Below, in pieces: positions 34,050-42,829 of a DNA stretch of 64,000 nucleotides. How positions within the stretch are numbered: position 1 is the stretch's first letter; every line of letters begins with the position of its first letter. Both the position numbers and the translations under genes were made by a program. The stretch lies in assembly GCA_002412885.1 (NCBI GenBank), contig DHVX01000043.1, forward strand, positions 62,001-126,000, read 5' to 3'. Source of the DNA: Bacteroidales bacterium UBA5197 (lineage in GTDB: Bacteria > Bacteroidota > Bacteroidia > Bacteroidales > Lentimicrobiaceae). Below the pieces are notes generated by a model. The model was not told the DNA's origin, did no database searches, and was given only the letters and a program-made list of their open reading frames with translations.

Positions 34050-34493
34050 ATGAATATTAAGGAAAGATTAACCATTGTCGTAAAAACCAACAAAGCACAA
34101 AATGCATTTCGAATACTTCTTGGCTTATTTCTGCTTATGGCAGGCATTGGCCATCTGAGCTGGTCGAGGGTTGAATTTCTGGCTCAGGTACCTGCCTGGG
34201 TTCCTGTTGAAGCAGATCTGGTTGTTGTGCTGTCAGGAATTGCTGAAATTTTACTCGGAAGTTCTCTGGTTCTGTTGTCCAGATATCGTGTTCTGATTGG
34301 CTGTGCAGCTGCTTTGTTTTTTGTGCTCATTTTTCCCGGGAACATATCACAGTTTGTTACCGGAACAGATGCTTTTGGTTTAAACACAGATCTTGCCCGC
34401 GGTATCCGATTGCTTTTTCAGCCTGTGCTGGTGGTCTGGGCTTTGTGGTCAACAGGCGCCTTTAAAGCCTGGCAGATCATCAAATCAGCTTAA
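34050..34493 (+). CDS. DoxX-like membrane protein
   Basis: The protein has 147 residues from the ATG at 34050, placed after the second operator; the longer frame from 33960 would include the promoter. Four hydrophobic segments are visible (ILLGLFLLMAGIGHLSW, VVVLSGIAEILLGSSLVLL, GCAAALFFVLIFPGNISQF, LLFQPVLVVWALWST), matching the DoxX family of small membrane proteins linked to redox or thiol stress. It is the first gene of a probable operon with glutathione peroxidase and an OhrR-type regulator. Confidence 0.87.
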   Translation: MNIKERLTIVVKTNKAQNAFRILLGLFLLMAGIGHLSWSRVEFLAQVPAWVPVEADLVVVLSGIAEILLGSSLVLLSRYRVLIGCAAALFFVLIFPGNISQFVTGTDAFGLNTDLARGIRLLFQPVLVVWALWSTGAFKAWQIIKSA

Positions 34494-34548
34494 GCGACAG
34501 AAATGTGAATTTACTTTAAGTCAAACATTCAAAAAGTCAAAAAAAATA

Positions 34549-35031
34549 ATGAAAACAACATTTTATCAATTTTCAGCCCAAAGTCTTCAGGGCAAAGAAG
34601 TAAGTATGGAGACCTTTAAAGGGAAAACTGTTCTGGTTGTTAACACCGCCAGCAAATGTGGTTTGACACCGCAGTTTGAAGGATTGGAGGAAGTTTACCA
34701 GAAATACAAGGATAAAGGTCTGGTGATTCTGGGTTTCCCTTGCAATCAATTTGCCAATCAGGAGCCCGGTGACGAAAAATCAATTTCTGAAGGTTGCATG
34801 ATCAATTACGGAGTCACATTCCCGATGTTTGCAAAAATTGAAGTCAATGGAGAAAATGCTCATCCCATCTATAAACACCTGAAAAGTGAGCTGGGTGGTT
34901 TGTTTGGAAGTAAAATCAAATGGAATTTTACAAAGTTCCTTGTCGATTCCAGCGGAAAGCCTGTAAAGCGTTTCGCGCCAACCACCTCGCCAAAGGCAAT
35001 TGACGATTATCTCAGTAAGCTTTTAAACTGA
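34549..35031 (+). CDS. Glutathione peroxidase family thiol peroxidase
   Basis: The protein has 160 residues, starting at the ATG at 34549; the longer frame overlaps the DoxX gene out of context. The catalytic tetrad is complete: C37 in NTASKCGLT, Q71 in NQFANQEPG, W125 and N126 in KWNFTKF. C65 in GFPCNQF is also conserved. It uses Cys rather than selenocysteine and most likely draws electrons from thioredoxin, as many bacterial members do. It reduces organic and hydrogen peroxides. It is the second gene of the peroxide-responsive module. Confidence 0.94.
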   Translation: MKTTFYQFSAQSLQGKEVSMETFKGKTVLVVNTASKCGLTPQFEGLEEVYQKYKDKGLVILGFPCNQFANQEPGDEKSISEGCMINYGVTFPMFAKIEVNGENAHPIYKHLKSELGGLFGSKIKWNFTKFLVDSSGKPVKRFAPTTSPKAIDDYLSKLLN

Positions 35032-35120
35032 TTTCCTGTAATGAAGCTTAGCAATAGCTTTCGTTTGTCAGGTTTAACAAAATCCTGGATCATTGGTTTG
35101 TTTTTAAAACAGTTGAGCAA

Positions 35121-35570
35121 ATGTCATACGAGCAATTAAAACTCAGCAATCAGATTTGTTTTCCGATGTACGCTGCATCGCGGCTAATCACAAGGGAATA
35201 TCAGCCTCACCTTGATGAACTGGGCATCACTTACCCGCAGTATCTGGTGCTGATGGTGTTGTGGGAAACCGATGGCATTTCGGTTAACGAAATTGCCGGA
35301 AAGCTGATTCTTAACACCAATACAGTAACTCCCCTTTTAAAAAGGCTGGAATCTCAGGGACTTATCGACCGGCAACGCTCGGGCAACGATGAGCGAAAAG
35401 TGTTTGTTACGCTTACCGAAAAAGGGAGACAGTTGCGGATTGAGGCGGCTTCCATTCCTGCAAAACTGGTTTCGGGGCTTGTTGAAAGTGATATTGATCT
35501 GGAAAAACTTTCTAACCTTAAGGAGCAGTTGTATGTTCTGATCAACTTTCTGTCAAAGAAAGAGCCATAA
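35121..35570 (+). CDS. ohrR: OhrR-type MarR-family organic peroxide sensor
   Basis: The protein has 149 residues. LSNQICFPMYAASR places a Cys at residue 13 in the same context as the peroxide-sensing Cys of OhrR. A winged helix-turn-helix follows (YPQYLVLMVLWE, ISVNEIAGKLILNTNTVTPLLKRLESQGLI, RSGNDERKVFVTLTEKG). OhrR proteins leave DNA when this Cys is oxidised by organic peroxides. It lies 89 bp after the peroxidase gene. Its expected targets are the two palindromes at 33940-34000, so it probably regulates its own operon. No ohr gene is present nearby. Confidence 0.9.
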   Translation: MSYEQLKLSNQICFPMYAASRLITREYQPHLDELGITYPQYLVLMVLWETDGISVNEIAGKLILNTNTVTPLLKRLESQGLIDRQRSGNDERKVFVTLTEKGRQLRIEAASIPAKLVSGLVESDIDLEKLSNLKEQLYVLINFLSKKEP

Positions 35571-35607
35571 CAGATGTTCCTAATTTGGGGTTTATCTCAG
35601 ATTGAAT

Positions 35608-36708
35608 CTAAAGTTTGATAAAAATCTTTTTCCGGAAGAGTATCCATGCAGGGATGTACATAAGTGCCGTGTAAAACATAGCATACATCATGCTGGAAAA
35701 TTTTGGTTCAAACCCCCATCCTGTAAAGAAAATCATGAAATGATCCTTGAAGTTTGAGCCGCCAAAGTTTATTCCGGAAAAAAGGTAATCTGCAAGCCAG
35801 GCAAGTACATAAACTGTAATGGCATTTGATCCGAAGATTACGAAAGGTTTGGCAATATTATGATTACCTCGTTTGTCAATAAGATACATAAATACCGCCA
35901 GTGAAATAGCGGCATATCCGCTGGAAACCAATACGTAAGAACTGGTCCAGAGGTTTTTGTTCAGCGGGAAATGGATGCTCCACAAATAGCCAGCAATTAA
36001 AGATAAGATGCCTCCAATGAGCAGGAAGCTGATTTTTTTCTCAATGGTTTTCGGGCTGCTGAGCAATGCACCCACAAGCAGTCCGGTTATGCCTGAAGCA
36101 ATGGCCGGCAGGGTTGAGAAAAAGCCTTCAGGATCCCATGTTTGTTGCCACATGCGCCCGGGGAGCATAAAAGAATCAACCCAGGCAGCCAGATTTATTC
36201 CTGGTTCAAGCATGGGCTTTTCGGAGCCGGGTGTTGATATAAAGGTCATTGAAATCCAATAGGCAATCAGAATAAAAGCTCCGGCAATGGCTTGTTTTTT
36301 GAAACCTGTGGTCAGAAAAAGCAGCGCACAAACCATAAAAACAATGGCAATCCGTTGTAAAACCCCGGCAATTCGAACATCGGCAAAATCAAATGAAGGA
36401 TACAGATTCAGAAAAACCCCGACTGCAAAAATCTTCAGCGACCGCCAAAGGATTTTGCGGTAAACATCAGCCGCAGGTTTCCCTTCTTTCAGTTTTTTAC
36501 CGTAAGCAAGTGCAATGGATACGCCCACCACAAAAATAAAAAACGGGAAAATCAGGTCGGTAGGCGTTATTCCATTCCACGCTTTGTGCGCGAGCGGTGC
36601 GTAAATATGGCTCCAGCTGCCGGGAGAATTTACCATAATCATGGCAGCAATGGTAAAACCGCGAAGAGCATCAAGCGAAATCAGGCGGGAGGCAGTCTGA
36701 ATTGACAT
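35608..36708 (-). CDS. DUF5009/HGSNAT-like multi-pass acyltransferase
   Basis: The protein has 366 residues with about 10 membrane segments. The N-terminus ISLDALRGFTIAAMIMVNSPGSW and the segment FPFFIFVVGVSIALAYGKK are those of the heparan-alpha-glucosaminide N-acetyltransferase-like (NagX, DUF5009) family, which is thought to acetylate glucosamine ends across the membrane using acetyl-CoA. The substrate in this organism is unknown. It is convergent with ohrR and stands alone. There is no visible promoter of the TAnnTTTG type close to its start. Confidence 0.88.
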   Translation of the reverse strand: MSIQTASRLISLDALRGFTIAAMIMVNSPGSWSHIYAPLAHKAWNGITPTDLIFPFFIFVVGVSIALAYGKKLKEGKPAADVYRKILWRSLKIFAVGVFLNLYPSFDFADVRIAGVLQRIAIVFMVCALLFLTTGFKKQAIAGAFILIAYWISMTFISTPGSEKPMLEPGINLAAWVDSFMLPGRMWQQTWDPEGFFSTLPAIASGITGLLVGALLSSPKTIEKKISFLLIGGILSLIAGYLWSIHFPLNKNLWTSSYVLVSSGYAAISLAVFMYLIDKRGNHNIAKPFVIFGSNAITVYVLAWLADYLFSGINFGGSNFKDHFMIFFTGWGFEPKFSSMMYAMFYTALMYIPAWILFRKKIFIKL

Positions 36709-36843
36709 ATGTTGTCTTTATTAATTCCGAACAGGTAAAGAAAGCAATGTTGAACTCTGTCTTGTCCGGCAATTGGGCCAAAGGTCGTAAAAAATATTGC
36801 AGACTTCACCTGCTCCTCAGGTCAGATTATGACTAAAAAGTGT

Positions 36844-36851
36844 TATTTTTG
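36844..36851 (+). promoter_or_regulatory. Putative -7 element TATTTTTG
   Basis: It lies 108 bp upstream of the ATG of the secreted coiled-coil protein, leaving a leader of about 100 bases. Confidence 0.4.
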
Positions 36852-36959
36852 TGTTTATGTTGAAGCATTGAGTGCAATCGAATACCGGTGAATCAGCCTG
36901 AACAATTCGCGTTATTACATGTTGTAAATCACTATAAAAAACTTTCCAAAACCTTGAAT

Positions 36960-37850
36960 ATGAAGACAATTTTTTACATTTTCCTTTTGCTGATGTTTGG
37001 TCATGCCACAGCAATTGCCCAGAAACCAATAGTTCTCACCGACGATGAAGTTAAATTCGGAAACACCATGTGTCCTGGGGTTTGGGTTGATATTCCCGAA
37101 GTTAGTATTGATGTTGTTAAGTCGAACTGGAAAAAGGCAATTGAAAAGGGATCCAAATCTAAAGCCCTCATTACAGCAAATGAAATTACCATTTTCGGGG
37201 CCATATACAAGGATATTGCTGAGTCGCCTGTGAATATCTTCAGTTCGGTTACTGAAAAGGATTCCATTATCAGATTGTTTGCTGCTGTTGAGCTGAGCAG
37301 GGATGAATTTACCAAAGTTGGCAGCAATGAACACGATCAGCTAAAGTCAACATTGAAGCAGTTTGCGAAAGACCAGTATGCAAAAGTGGCCAAAGATCAA
37401 CTTTCAGCCCAGGAATCAATACTGAAAAATTTGGAAAAGGATCTGGCTTCATTGCGCAAGGAGAAAGAGAAGCTGGAAAAAGAAATTCAGAATGCAAACA
37501 CAAGTATTTCGCAGGAAACCTATAAAATTGCAACTGCTGAGAAAGAAATTTCCACAACCCGTTCCAACCTTGAAAGCCGCACCGGAGAAGTAAATCAGAT
37601 GGCAGATGGAAAAGAAAAGAAAGCGGCTCAGTCCGAACTTAAATCTATGGAGAAGAAGGTAAAAGACCTTGAGAAAGCCAATGTTACTTCTGATTCCAGA
37701 ATTACAAAATCAAAAACTGTAATTACAGAGAATACTGCCGCAATTGCTATTAATGTAGAAAATCAGGAAGATATGGGGGTGAAAATCAATAAGCAGAAAA
37801 TGCAGGTTGCAAAATATGCTGACAAACTTAAGACCATAGAATCTTACTGA
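36960..37850 (+). CDS. Secreted coiled-coil protein of unknown function
   Basis: The protein has 296 residues. I chose the ATG at 36960 because the signal peptide MKTIFYIFLLLMFGHATAIAQ begins there; the in-frame start at 36888 adds non-signal residues. Residues about 22-140 form a globular domain I do not recognise (DEVKFGNTMCPGVWVDIP). Residues about 140-290 are strongly heptad-patterned and Lys/Glu-rich (NLEKDLASLRKEKEKLEKE), a long coiled coil. It is probably periplasmic. It is followed by a strong hairpin terminator, so it is a single-gene unit. Confidence 0.85.
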   Translation: MKTIFYIFLLLMFGHATAIAQKPIVLTDDEVKFGNTMCPGVWVDIPEVSIDVVKSNWKKAIEKGSKSKALITANEITIFGAIYKDIAESPVNIFSSVTEKDSIIRLFAAVELSRDEFTKVGSNEHDQLKSTLKQFAKDQYAKVAKDQLSAQESILKNLEKDLASLRKEKEKLEKEIQNANTSISQETYKIATAEKEISTTRSNLESRTGEVNQMADGKEKKAAQSELKSMEKKVKDLEKANVTSDSRITKSKTVITENTAAIAINVENQEDMGVKINKQKMQVAKYADKLKTIESY

Positions 37851-37878
37851 TAAGTCGTTGATTTTATAGCTTTTTTAA

Positions 37879-37915
37879 AGTGTGCACCCGATTGTCGGAT
37901 GCACACTCTTATTTT
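37879..37915 (+). terminator. Hairpin terminator
   Basis: AGTGTGCA pairs with TGCACACT around a CCCGATTGTCGGA loop that can itself pair (CCGA/TCGG), followed by CTTATTTT. It lies between convergent genes and may serve both. Confidence 0.8.
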
Positions 37916-37940
37916 CAGGCACAAGGGAAAAAGGTGAAGC

Positions 37941-38858
37941 CTATTTCATTATCTCTCTGATGGCAAAAGGTGGTTTACGGTTCTGAACCATGTAAATTCT
38001 GCTCAGGTATTCACCTATTACGCCCAGCGAAAGAAGAATAATGCTGGTTGAAAAGAGAATGGCGACAATAAGTGCAGTGAATCCCAGAGGTACATCAGAA
38101 GCCAGTTTGCGGTAAATAAAGCCAATGCCGAAGATAAAACTCAGCACCGAAGAAATCAGTCCGCCGTAAACCATCATTTTCAGCGGTATCGCAGTATAAT
38201 AGATGACAAGGTTGGTAATGAGCGAAAAAAGCGAACGTGGTGAGTAACCCGATTGCTGAAACCTCCGTTTGTGGTGCTCCACCTGCACAAATGCGACCTG
38301 GTTGGTGTACCAGTTGAAAATCTCATCGAGATAAATAAAATTAACCTGGTGGTTGAGCAGATTTTTGGCAAGCGATGATTTTATCAGTCTGAAGGAAGAA
38401 CCTTCTCCTTTGGTCCGGAAGATTTTTTCCGAACCTTTTTTTATCACCACACTGCCCATATTCCGGGCGGCAGAATGCTGCTTTTCGCGGGCAATGCCAT
38501 ACACCAGATCGGCATCTGTTTCTGCCATGGTAGAAATTAATTTCTCAATTTCTTCGGGCGGGTTCTGAAGATCATCATCAAGGGTGAGAATGAATTCACC
38601 TTCGGCCTGAGCTATTCCGCAGAGTGTGGCATTGTGTTGCCCGAAGTTTCGAGAAAGCCTTATGGCAGTTACCTTTTCGGGATTTGCATTCCGGATACGG
38701 GTAATTATTTCCCAGCTGTTGTCGTGGCTGTTGTCATCCACAAAAATTACCCTGAACGACTTGTTTAAAGTGCTCAAAGTCTGGTCAATCCGGCGAAACA
38801 ACTCTTCCAGCGATTCACTGCTGTTGAAGACCGGGATGATGATGGAATAGTGAGGCAT
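37941..38858 (-). CDS. Membrane-anchored GT2 glycosyltransferase (GtrB/DPM-like)
   Basis: The protein has 305 residues. The catalytic GT-A domain comprises about residues 1-225: SIIIPVFNSSESLEELF, FVDDNSHDNSW, LSRNFGQHNATLCGI, LTLDDDLQNPPEE (DxD). Two C-terminal membrane segments follow (MMVYGGLISSVLSFIFGIGF and FTALIVAILFSTSIILLSLG). This layout is that of GtrB/ArnC-like enzymes that load a sugar onto undecaprenyl phosphate. It may supply the lipid-linked sugar for the TMTC-like or other envelope transferases in the neighbourhood; that link is inference. Degenerate repeat DNA separates it from the SDR gene. Confidence 0.92.
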   Translation of the reverse strand: MPHYSIIIPVFNSSESLEELFRRIDQTLSTLNKSFRVIFVDDNSHDNSWEIITRIRNANPEKVTAIRLSRNFGQHNATLCGIAQAEGEFILTLDDDLQNPPEEIEKLISTMAETDADLVYGIAREKQHSAARNMGSVVIKKGSEKIFRTKGEGSSFRLIKSSLAKNLLNHQVNFIYLDEIFNWYTNQVAFVQVEHHKRRFQQSGYSPRSLFSLITNLVIYYTAIPLKMMVYGGLISSVLSFIFGIGFIYRKLASDVPLGFTALIVAILFSTSIILLSLGVIGEYLSRIYMVQNRKPPFAIREIMK

Positions 38859-38861
38859 ATC

Positions 38862-39102
38862 AATTTCGGATTTCGGATTTCGGATTTTTGATTGACAATA
38901 CTAAACTGCAAAGAAAAAAGTTATTGATCCGTTTGATCGGTCGCTTTAATTTTTGATTCAATTTTCTGCTTTCAGAATTGCAAAGATCTGTGATTAAAAT
39001 TTAAAAAATTGCTAATCCGAAATCAACAATTCGAATTTTGAAATCCGCATTCCGAAATTTGCAATCCGAAATTTGCAATCCAAAATCCGAAATCCGCAAT
39101 TC
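38862..39102. repeat. Low-complexity AATCCGAAAT / ATTTCGGATT repeats
   Basis: TTTCGGA-type units (38866-38888) and reverse-oriented ATCCGAAAT units (39013-39100) fill the spacer. The two blocks are reverse complements and could pair. Similar text occurs at 53350-53450. Confidence 0.75.
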
Positions 39103-39837
39103 TCAACCCCCTCCAAGCACCAGACTCGTTCCGCTTACCCATTTGGAAGCATCGGCAAGATAGTAAATAATTGAGTTGGCAACATCTTCAGGATCACCGA
39201 GGCCGAGTATTTGTCGTGCTTCAATCATATTTACCGCTTCCTGCGAATAATTGGCCGCCGTTTCGTCGAGCATGGGTGTGCGTACAAATGCCGGTGCCAC
39301 ACAGTTTACACGGATTCCCCGGGGAGCCAGTTCGAGAGCCAGCACACGGGCATAAGCTTCCAGGGCAGCTTTGGCACTGATGTACATTGCCCCGCCAACA
39401 AAAGGATATCGGGTTGAAATGGACGAAATAAACACGATTGAGCAAGTGTTTTTAACCAGTTTTTTCTTTCCGAGCAAAGCGGCAGTCAGCAAAACAGATG
39501 CATCAAAACTGATGCGGAAAGTTTTGGCAATGGTTTCGGAGGTAATAAAGCGTGCCGGAGCCAGATCAGAAATGCCCGTGCTGTGCACAACCCCGTTTAG
39601 CACCGGAAGCGAAGCAACCAATTCATCAATGTCTGATTGTACGGTAAGGTCGGCCAGAAACTGAAGATGTCCTTCACCTTTGAGGGATTGGTAGGTTTGG
39701 CCGAGACGATCCGCATCACGACCCGTAATTACAACCCTGGCGCCAAATTCACTTGCCGTGATGGCCGTTTGGCGACCCAGTCCCGAAGAGGCGCCGGTGA
39801 TGAGTATGGTTTTTCCCGTTAGGTCGAAAGCATTCAT
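39103..39837 (-). CDS. Short-chain dehydrogenase/reductase (FabG-like)
   Basis: The protein has 244 residues. TGASSGLG (14-21) is the cofactor glycine motif, with S138/S139, Y152 and K156 (MYISAKAAL) as catalytic residues. The usual NNAG is HSTG here, which is seen in some SDR subgroups. Family members with this length reduce 3-ketoacyl-ACP or other carbonyls with NADPH. The gene follows the ketoacyl-ACP synthase III gene by 61 bp on the same strand. The pair could make a 3-hydroxyacyl group, as the VioS/VioR pair does for acylated viosamine; the product here is unproven. Confidence 0.9.
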   Translation of the reverse strand: MNAFDLTGKTILITGASSGLGRQTAITASEFGARVVITGRDADRLGQTYQSLKGEGHLQFLADLTVQSDIDELVASLPVLNGVVHSTGISDLAPARFITSETIAKTFRISFDASVLLTAALLGKKKLVKNTCSIVFISSISTRYPFVGGAMYISAKAALEAYARVLALELAPRGIRVNCVAPAFVRTPMLDETAANYSQEAVNMIEARQILGLGDPEDVANSIIYYLADASKWVSGTSLVLGGG

Positions 39838-39898
39838 AAAGAAAAAAGTGTGATGTAAAGGCTAGTATTCATTGTTAATATTTGTTGAAGTCCCTGAT

Positions 39899-40993
39899 TT
39901 AGTGACTTTCCGCTTGTGTTTGCTCGCTTGCAGATGTTTCAAGTTCTGTGAGTGGCGGAACCACAATTCCGTCAGTTTCTATCAGCACTGTTCCCCACGA
40001 AAGTCCGATACCAAAAGCCGAGAGCAGCAGTTTTTTCGGATTATCCGCCAGCTTTTCCCTGATCTGGGTAACCATTGTCAATGGAATCGATGCACAACTG
40101 GTATTTCCGAAATCGCGCAACGAATAGGGAACTTTCTCAGGATCAACCTTCAGCATCTTTCTCAGCGTTTCATTGATTAGCCGGTTGGCCTGATGAAAAA
40201 GCAGATGATCGAATTCGCCAAGCTCACGGCCAAAATGTTTCAGTGTGGTTTTAATGTTGGGCACTACTTCGCGAAGTGAGAAGTTAAACACTTCTATGCC
40301 ATTTAACGCAATCTGAAGCCGGTTGCGGTAAATTCCTTCTCCGATTTTTTTGGTTGCGAACGATTTCTTGCTGGCAAGATTCCGCACACCACCGTCGTAG
40401 ATAATAATGGCCTCATAGCCACTGCCGTCGGTTTGCAGATTGAACTGCATGGGCGCGAAACCGGGTTTCAGTTCAAGCGCGGTTGCTGTGCCGGCATCAC
40501 CGAAAAGGGGATAGGTGCTTTTGTCGCGGTAAGATGAAGTTACATTTGATAAATCGCCAACCAGCAGCAATCCTTTTTGAATGCCGGTGGCTTTCATCAT
40601 GCTGGCAATCACCGAAAGGCCGTAAACATATCCCGAACAGCCCAGATTTATATCGATGGCCAGGCATGATTTGGGAAGTTTCAATCGATCCTGAAGAATT
40701 GTGGATGTAGAAGGGATAATGTAATCGCGGCTTTGCGATACAAAAATCAACAGATTGATTTCGTTTTTGTCCCAGTTCAATTCGCCAAGCAATTGCTCAG
40801 CTGCCTGAAAACAAAGATCAGAAGTGGTTTGCCCGGGTTCAGCCACATGGCGGTTTTCAACACCAATGGTTTTGATTACCTGTTCCCTCTCCTTCAGTTT
40901 GATCCATTTGTAGTCGTGGTTCGAAAGTGTTTTTTGCGGAACACAGGCCGAAAGCCCTGCAATACGTATATCGGGAATTGAAAAAAGAGCCAT
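39899..40993 (-). CDS. 3-ketoacyl-ACP synthase III-like condensing enzyme
   Basis: The protein has 364 residues from the ATG at 40993; the longer frame to 41047 runs into the promoter area. The thiolase-fold catalytic residues are intact: C119 in INLGCSGYVYG, H267 in LLFHQANRL, N297 in GNTS. It is longer than housekeeping FabH (about 320 residues), has inserts such as GGVRNLASKKSFATKK, and is separate from other fab genes, which points to a specialised role. It would condense acyl-CoA with malonyl-ACP. It is adjacent to an SDR reductase. A promoter-like TATTTTTG lies 65 bp upstream. Confidence 0.92.
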   Translation of the reverse strand: MALFSIPDIRIAGLSACVPQKTLSNHDYKWIKLKEREQVIKTIGVENRHVAEPGQTTSDLCFQAAEQLLGELNWDKNEINLLIFVSQSRDYIIPSTSTILQDRLKLPKSCLAIDINLGCSGYVYGLSVIASMMKATGIQKGLLLVGDLSNVTSSYRDKSTYPLFGDAGTATALELKPGFAPMQFNLQTDGSGYEAIIIYDGGVRNLASKKSFATKKIGEGIYRNRLQIALNGIEVFNFSLREVVPNIKTTLKHFGRELGEFDHLLFHQANRLINETLRKMLKVDPEKVPYSLRDFGNTSCASIPLTMVTQIREKLADNPKKLLLSAFGIGLSWGTVLIETDGIVVPPLTELETSASEQTQAESH

Positions 40994-41057
40994 AATTAGG
41001 TTTTGAGTATGTGATTGCCTGATATTCAGCTTAGATCTGAAGATCATTCGTTCACCA

Positions 41058-41065
41058 CAAAAATA
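41058..41065 (-). promoter_or_regulatory. Putative -7 element for the KAS III/SDR pair
   Basis: TATTTTTG on the minus strand, 64 bp before the start at 40993. Confidence 0.45.
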
Positions 41066-41099
41066 CTTTTTTTTATAAAGCGAGTGATGGTTTTTTGAT

Positions 41100-41130
41100 T
41101 TTGATAATATCGCAACAATTCATACTTTTG
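41100..41130 (+). promoter_or_regulatory. Promoter TTTG-N19-TACTTTTG
   Basis: Both elements of the Bacteroidota promoter are present with 19-bp spacing, 104 bp before the small lipoprotein gene. Confidence 0.6.
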
Positions 41131-41234
41131 ATGTATTAATCTTCTTGCTAACCAAATAAAGCATAATTTGTGTTTGCTATCCGACAAATTTAATAGCTGA
41201 CAAAAAAGCTGGTCGGATTATTGACTTCTTAAGG

Positions 41235-41645
41235 ATGAAAAATATCATTAAATCACTTTTATGCTTAATGTGTTTGTTGCCAATCTCTTCATGCGAAGAT
41301 TTTGTTCCCTTTGACAGGGTGTATAGTTTTTGGGTAGAGAACAAAAGTGATGAGTCTATTTCATTTTTGGTAAGCTACAATTATCCTGACACAATTATCC
41401 CTGATAACTACAATGAATTAAAAGGAGTGATGCCTGGCTCAAAAACCCCGTATGATAGTGACGAAAAATGGGAGGATGTGTTTAGAAGTTTGCCATCTGA
41501 TACACTAAGTATTTTCATATTCAGAGCAAAAACAATTAGTTATTACGACTGGCAAGTAATAAGAAATAATTATAAGATTTTAAAAAGGTATGATATAAGT
41601 CTAGGTGACTTGAATCGGAATAAATGGGTTATTCCATATCCATAA
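41235..41645 (+). CDS. Small lipoprotein of unknown function
   Basis: The protein has 136 residues. MKNIIKSLLCLMCLLPISSC is a lipoprotein signal (Cys at residue 20), followed by EDFVPFDRVYSFWVENKS. The rest is a single small beta-rich domain, with TLSIFIFRAKTI and DWQVIRNNYKILKRYDIS near the end. This resembles short lipoproteins that occur scattered in Bacteroidota genomes without known function. Its DNA is more AT-rich than its neighbours. It is transcribed alone: its own promoter lies upstream and 137 bp separate it from the sulfotransferase gene. Confidence 0.82.
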   Translation: MKNIIKSLLCLMCLLPISSCEDFVPFDRVYSFWVENKSDESISFLVSYNYPDTIIPDNYNELKGVMPGSKTPYDSDEKWEDVFRSLPSDTLSIFIFRAKTISYYDWQVIRNNYKILKRYDISLGDLNRNKWVIPYP

Positions 41646-41755
41646 AGAAGTGCCCAAATCGTCGCCGGAAGGATGCAGTTAATGACAAATTCGTGTAATT
41701 CACGGTAAATATTTATTGGTGGAAAGCTAAACACTCCCAATACTCAGGAAAGAAT

Positions 41756-41763
41756 TATATTTG
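41756..41763 (+). promoter_or_regulatory. Putative -7 element TATATTTG
   Basis: It is a full consensus match 19 bp before the first sulfotransferase ATG, so the leader is nearly absent. Confidence 0.5.
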
Positions 41764-41782
41764 CCGTTCTTTAGTTTTTTCA

Positions 41783-42829
41783 ATGGAGCAAAATTCGCAG
41801 ATTCCTGTATTCTTTATCATTGGCAGACCCCGCACCGGAACTACCTTACTTCAGTCATTGTTCGATGCTCACCCAAACGTTGTCATTCCCTGGGAGTGCC
41901 AGTTTGTGCTGAACCTTTATCCCGCTTACGGAAAAATTACCCATTGGACTCCTGATCATCTTGAACGTTTTTATAACGATCTGCTCAAACAATGGCAGTT
42001 CAGTGCATGGAACATCGACCACCTGAAACTGAAATCCGGACTGCTGGACTGCACGGGTGAACTTTCATACCGCGATGTTTGCCAGGTTGTTTACCTGAAC
42101 TTTATCTCTTTTTATCCCAAGGAAAAAGTGAATCTGATCGGAGATAAAAACCACGGATATACCATTTACACCGACAGATTGCTGAAATTATATCCGGAAG
42201 CAAAATTCTTATACATACTGCGCGATTACCGCGATAATTTCGATTCCGTAAAAAGGGTGGATTTTGAGGTCCCCATCGTTTCTCTGGTGGTTTATAAGTG
42301 GAAATATTTTTATAAAAAAGCCCTGGAAGCGAGTAAGAAAAATCCTGATTCCTTCTTTTTTCTTCGTTATGAAGATCTGGCAACAGAACCGGAACTTTAT
42401 TTCCGCAAAGTTTCTGATTTCCTTGGAATTACTTATCTGCCCGAAGTTTTCGACTTCTATAAAATGAAAAGCAAGGCAGAGGAAACCTATCCCACGGAAG
42501 TGCTCGAAAAACATCACCAAAGTCTGTTTAATCCGATAAATACCAGCCGGCTTGGCCTCTGGAAGAAGTCGATGAGCGAAACCCAGGTTCGTATTGCCGA
42601 TCAGGTGGCGGGAGATTATGCTGAACTTGCCGGTTATAACCGGAAGTACACCGGATTCAATTTCCGGATTGCCTTGCTTGCTTTGCCGGGAGTTTTGTAC
42701 GCAAAGTTCATTTACTTACTCACAAACATTGTTGATCGCTTCCCTTATCGTCTTCGCGAAAAAATACTGAGCAAAGGCCCGTTGTTGCTGGCAAAACTGT
42801 TTTCAGGATTATTCGGCAAGCATACCTGA
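41783..42829 (+). CDS. Sulfotransferase family protein, paralogue 1
   Basis: The protein has 348 residues. GRPRTGTT (residues 14-21) is the 5'-phosphosulfate-binding loop for PAPS, and YILRDYRDNFDSV is the 3'-phosphate-binding region. The C-terminal 50 residues are hydrophobic in part (IALLALPGVLYAKFIYLL), suggesting a membrane-associated end. The substrate is probably a lipid or glycan hydroxyl. The gene at 52169 is a clear paralogue of similar length with the same N- and C-terminal design. Its last 21 bp overlap the end of the convergent SGNH gene. Confidence 0.9.
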   Translation: MEQNSQIPVFFIIGRPRTGTTLLQSLFDAHPNVVIPWECQFVLNLYPAYGKITHWTPDHLERFYNDLLKQWQFSAWNIDHLKLKSGLLDCTGELSYRDVCQVVYLNFISFYPKEKVNLIGDKNHGYTIYTDRLLKLYPEAKFLYILRDYRDNFDSVKRVDFEVPIVSLVVYKWKYFYKKALEASKKNPDSFFFLRYEDLATEPELYFRKVSDFLGITYLPEVFDFYKMKSKAEETYPTEVLEKHHQSLFNPINTSRLGLWKKSMSETQVRIADQVAGDYAELAGYNRKYTGFNFRIALLALPGVLYAKFIYLLTNIVDRFPYRLREKILSKGPLLLAKLFSGLFGKHT

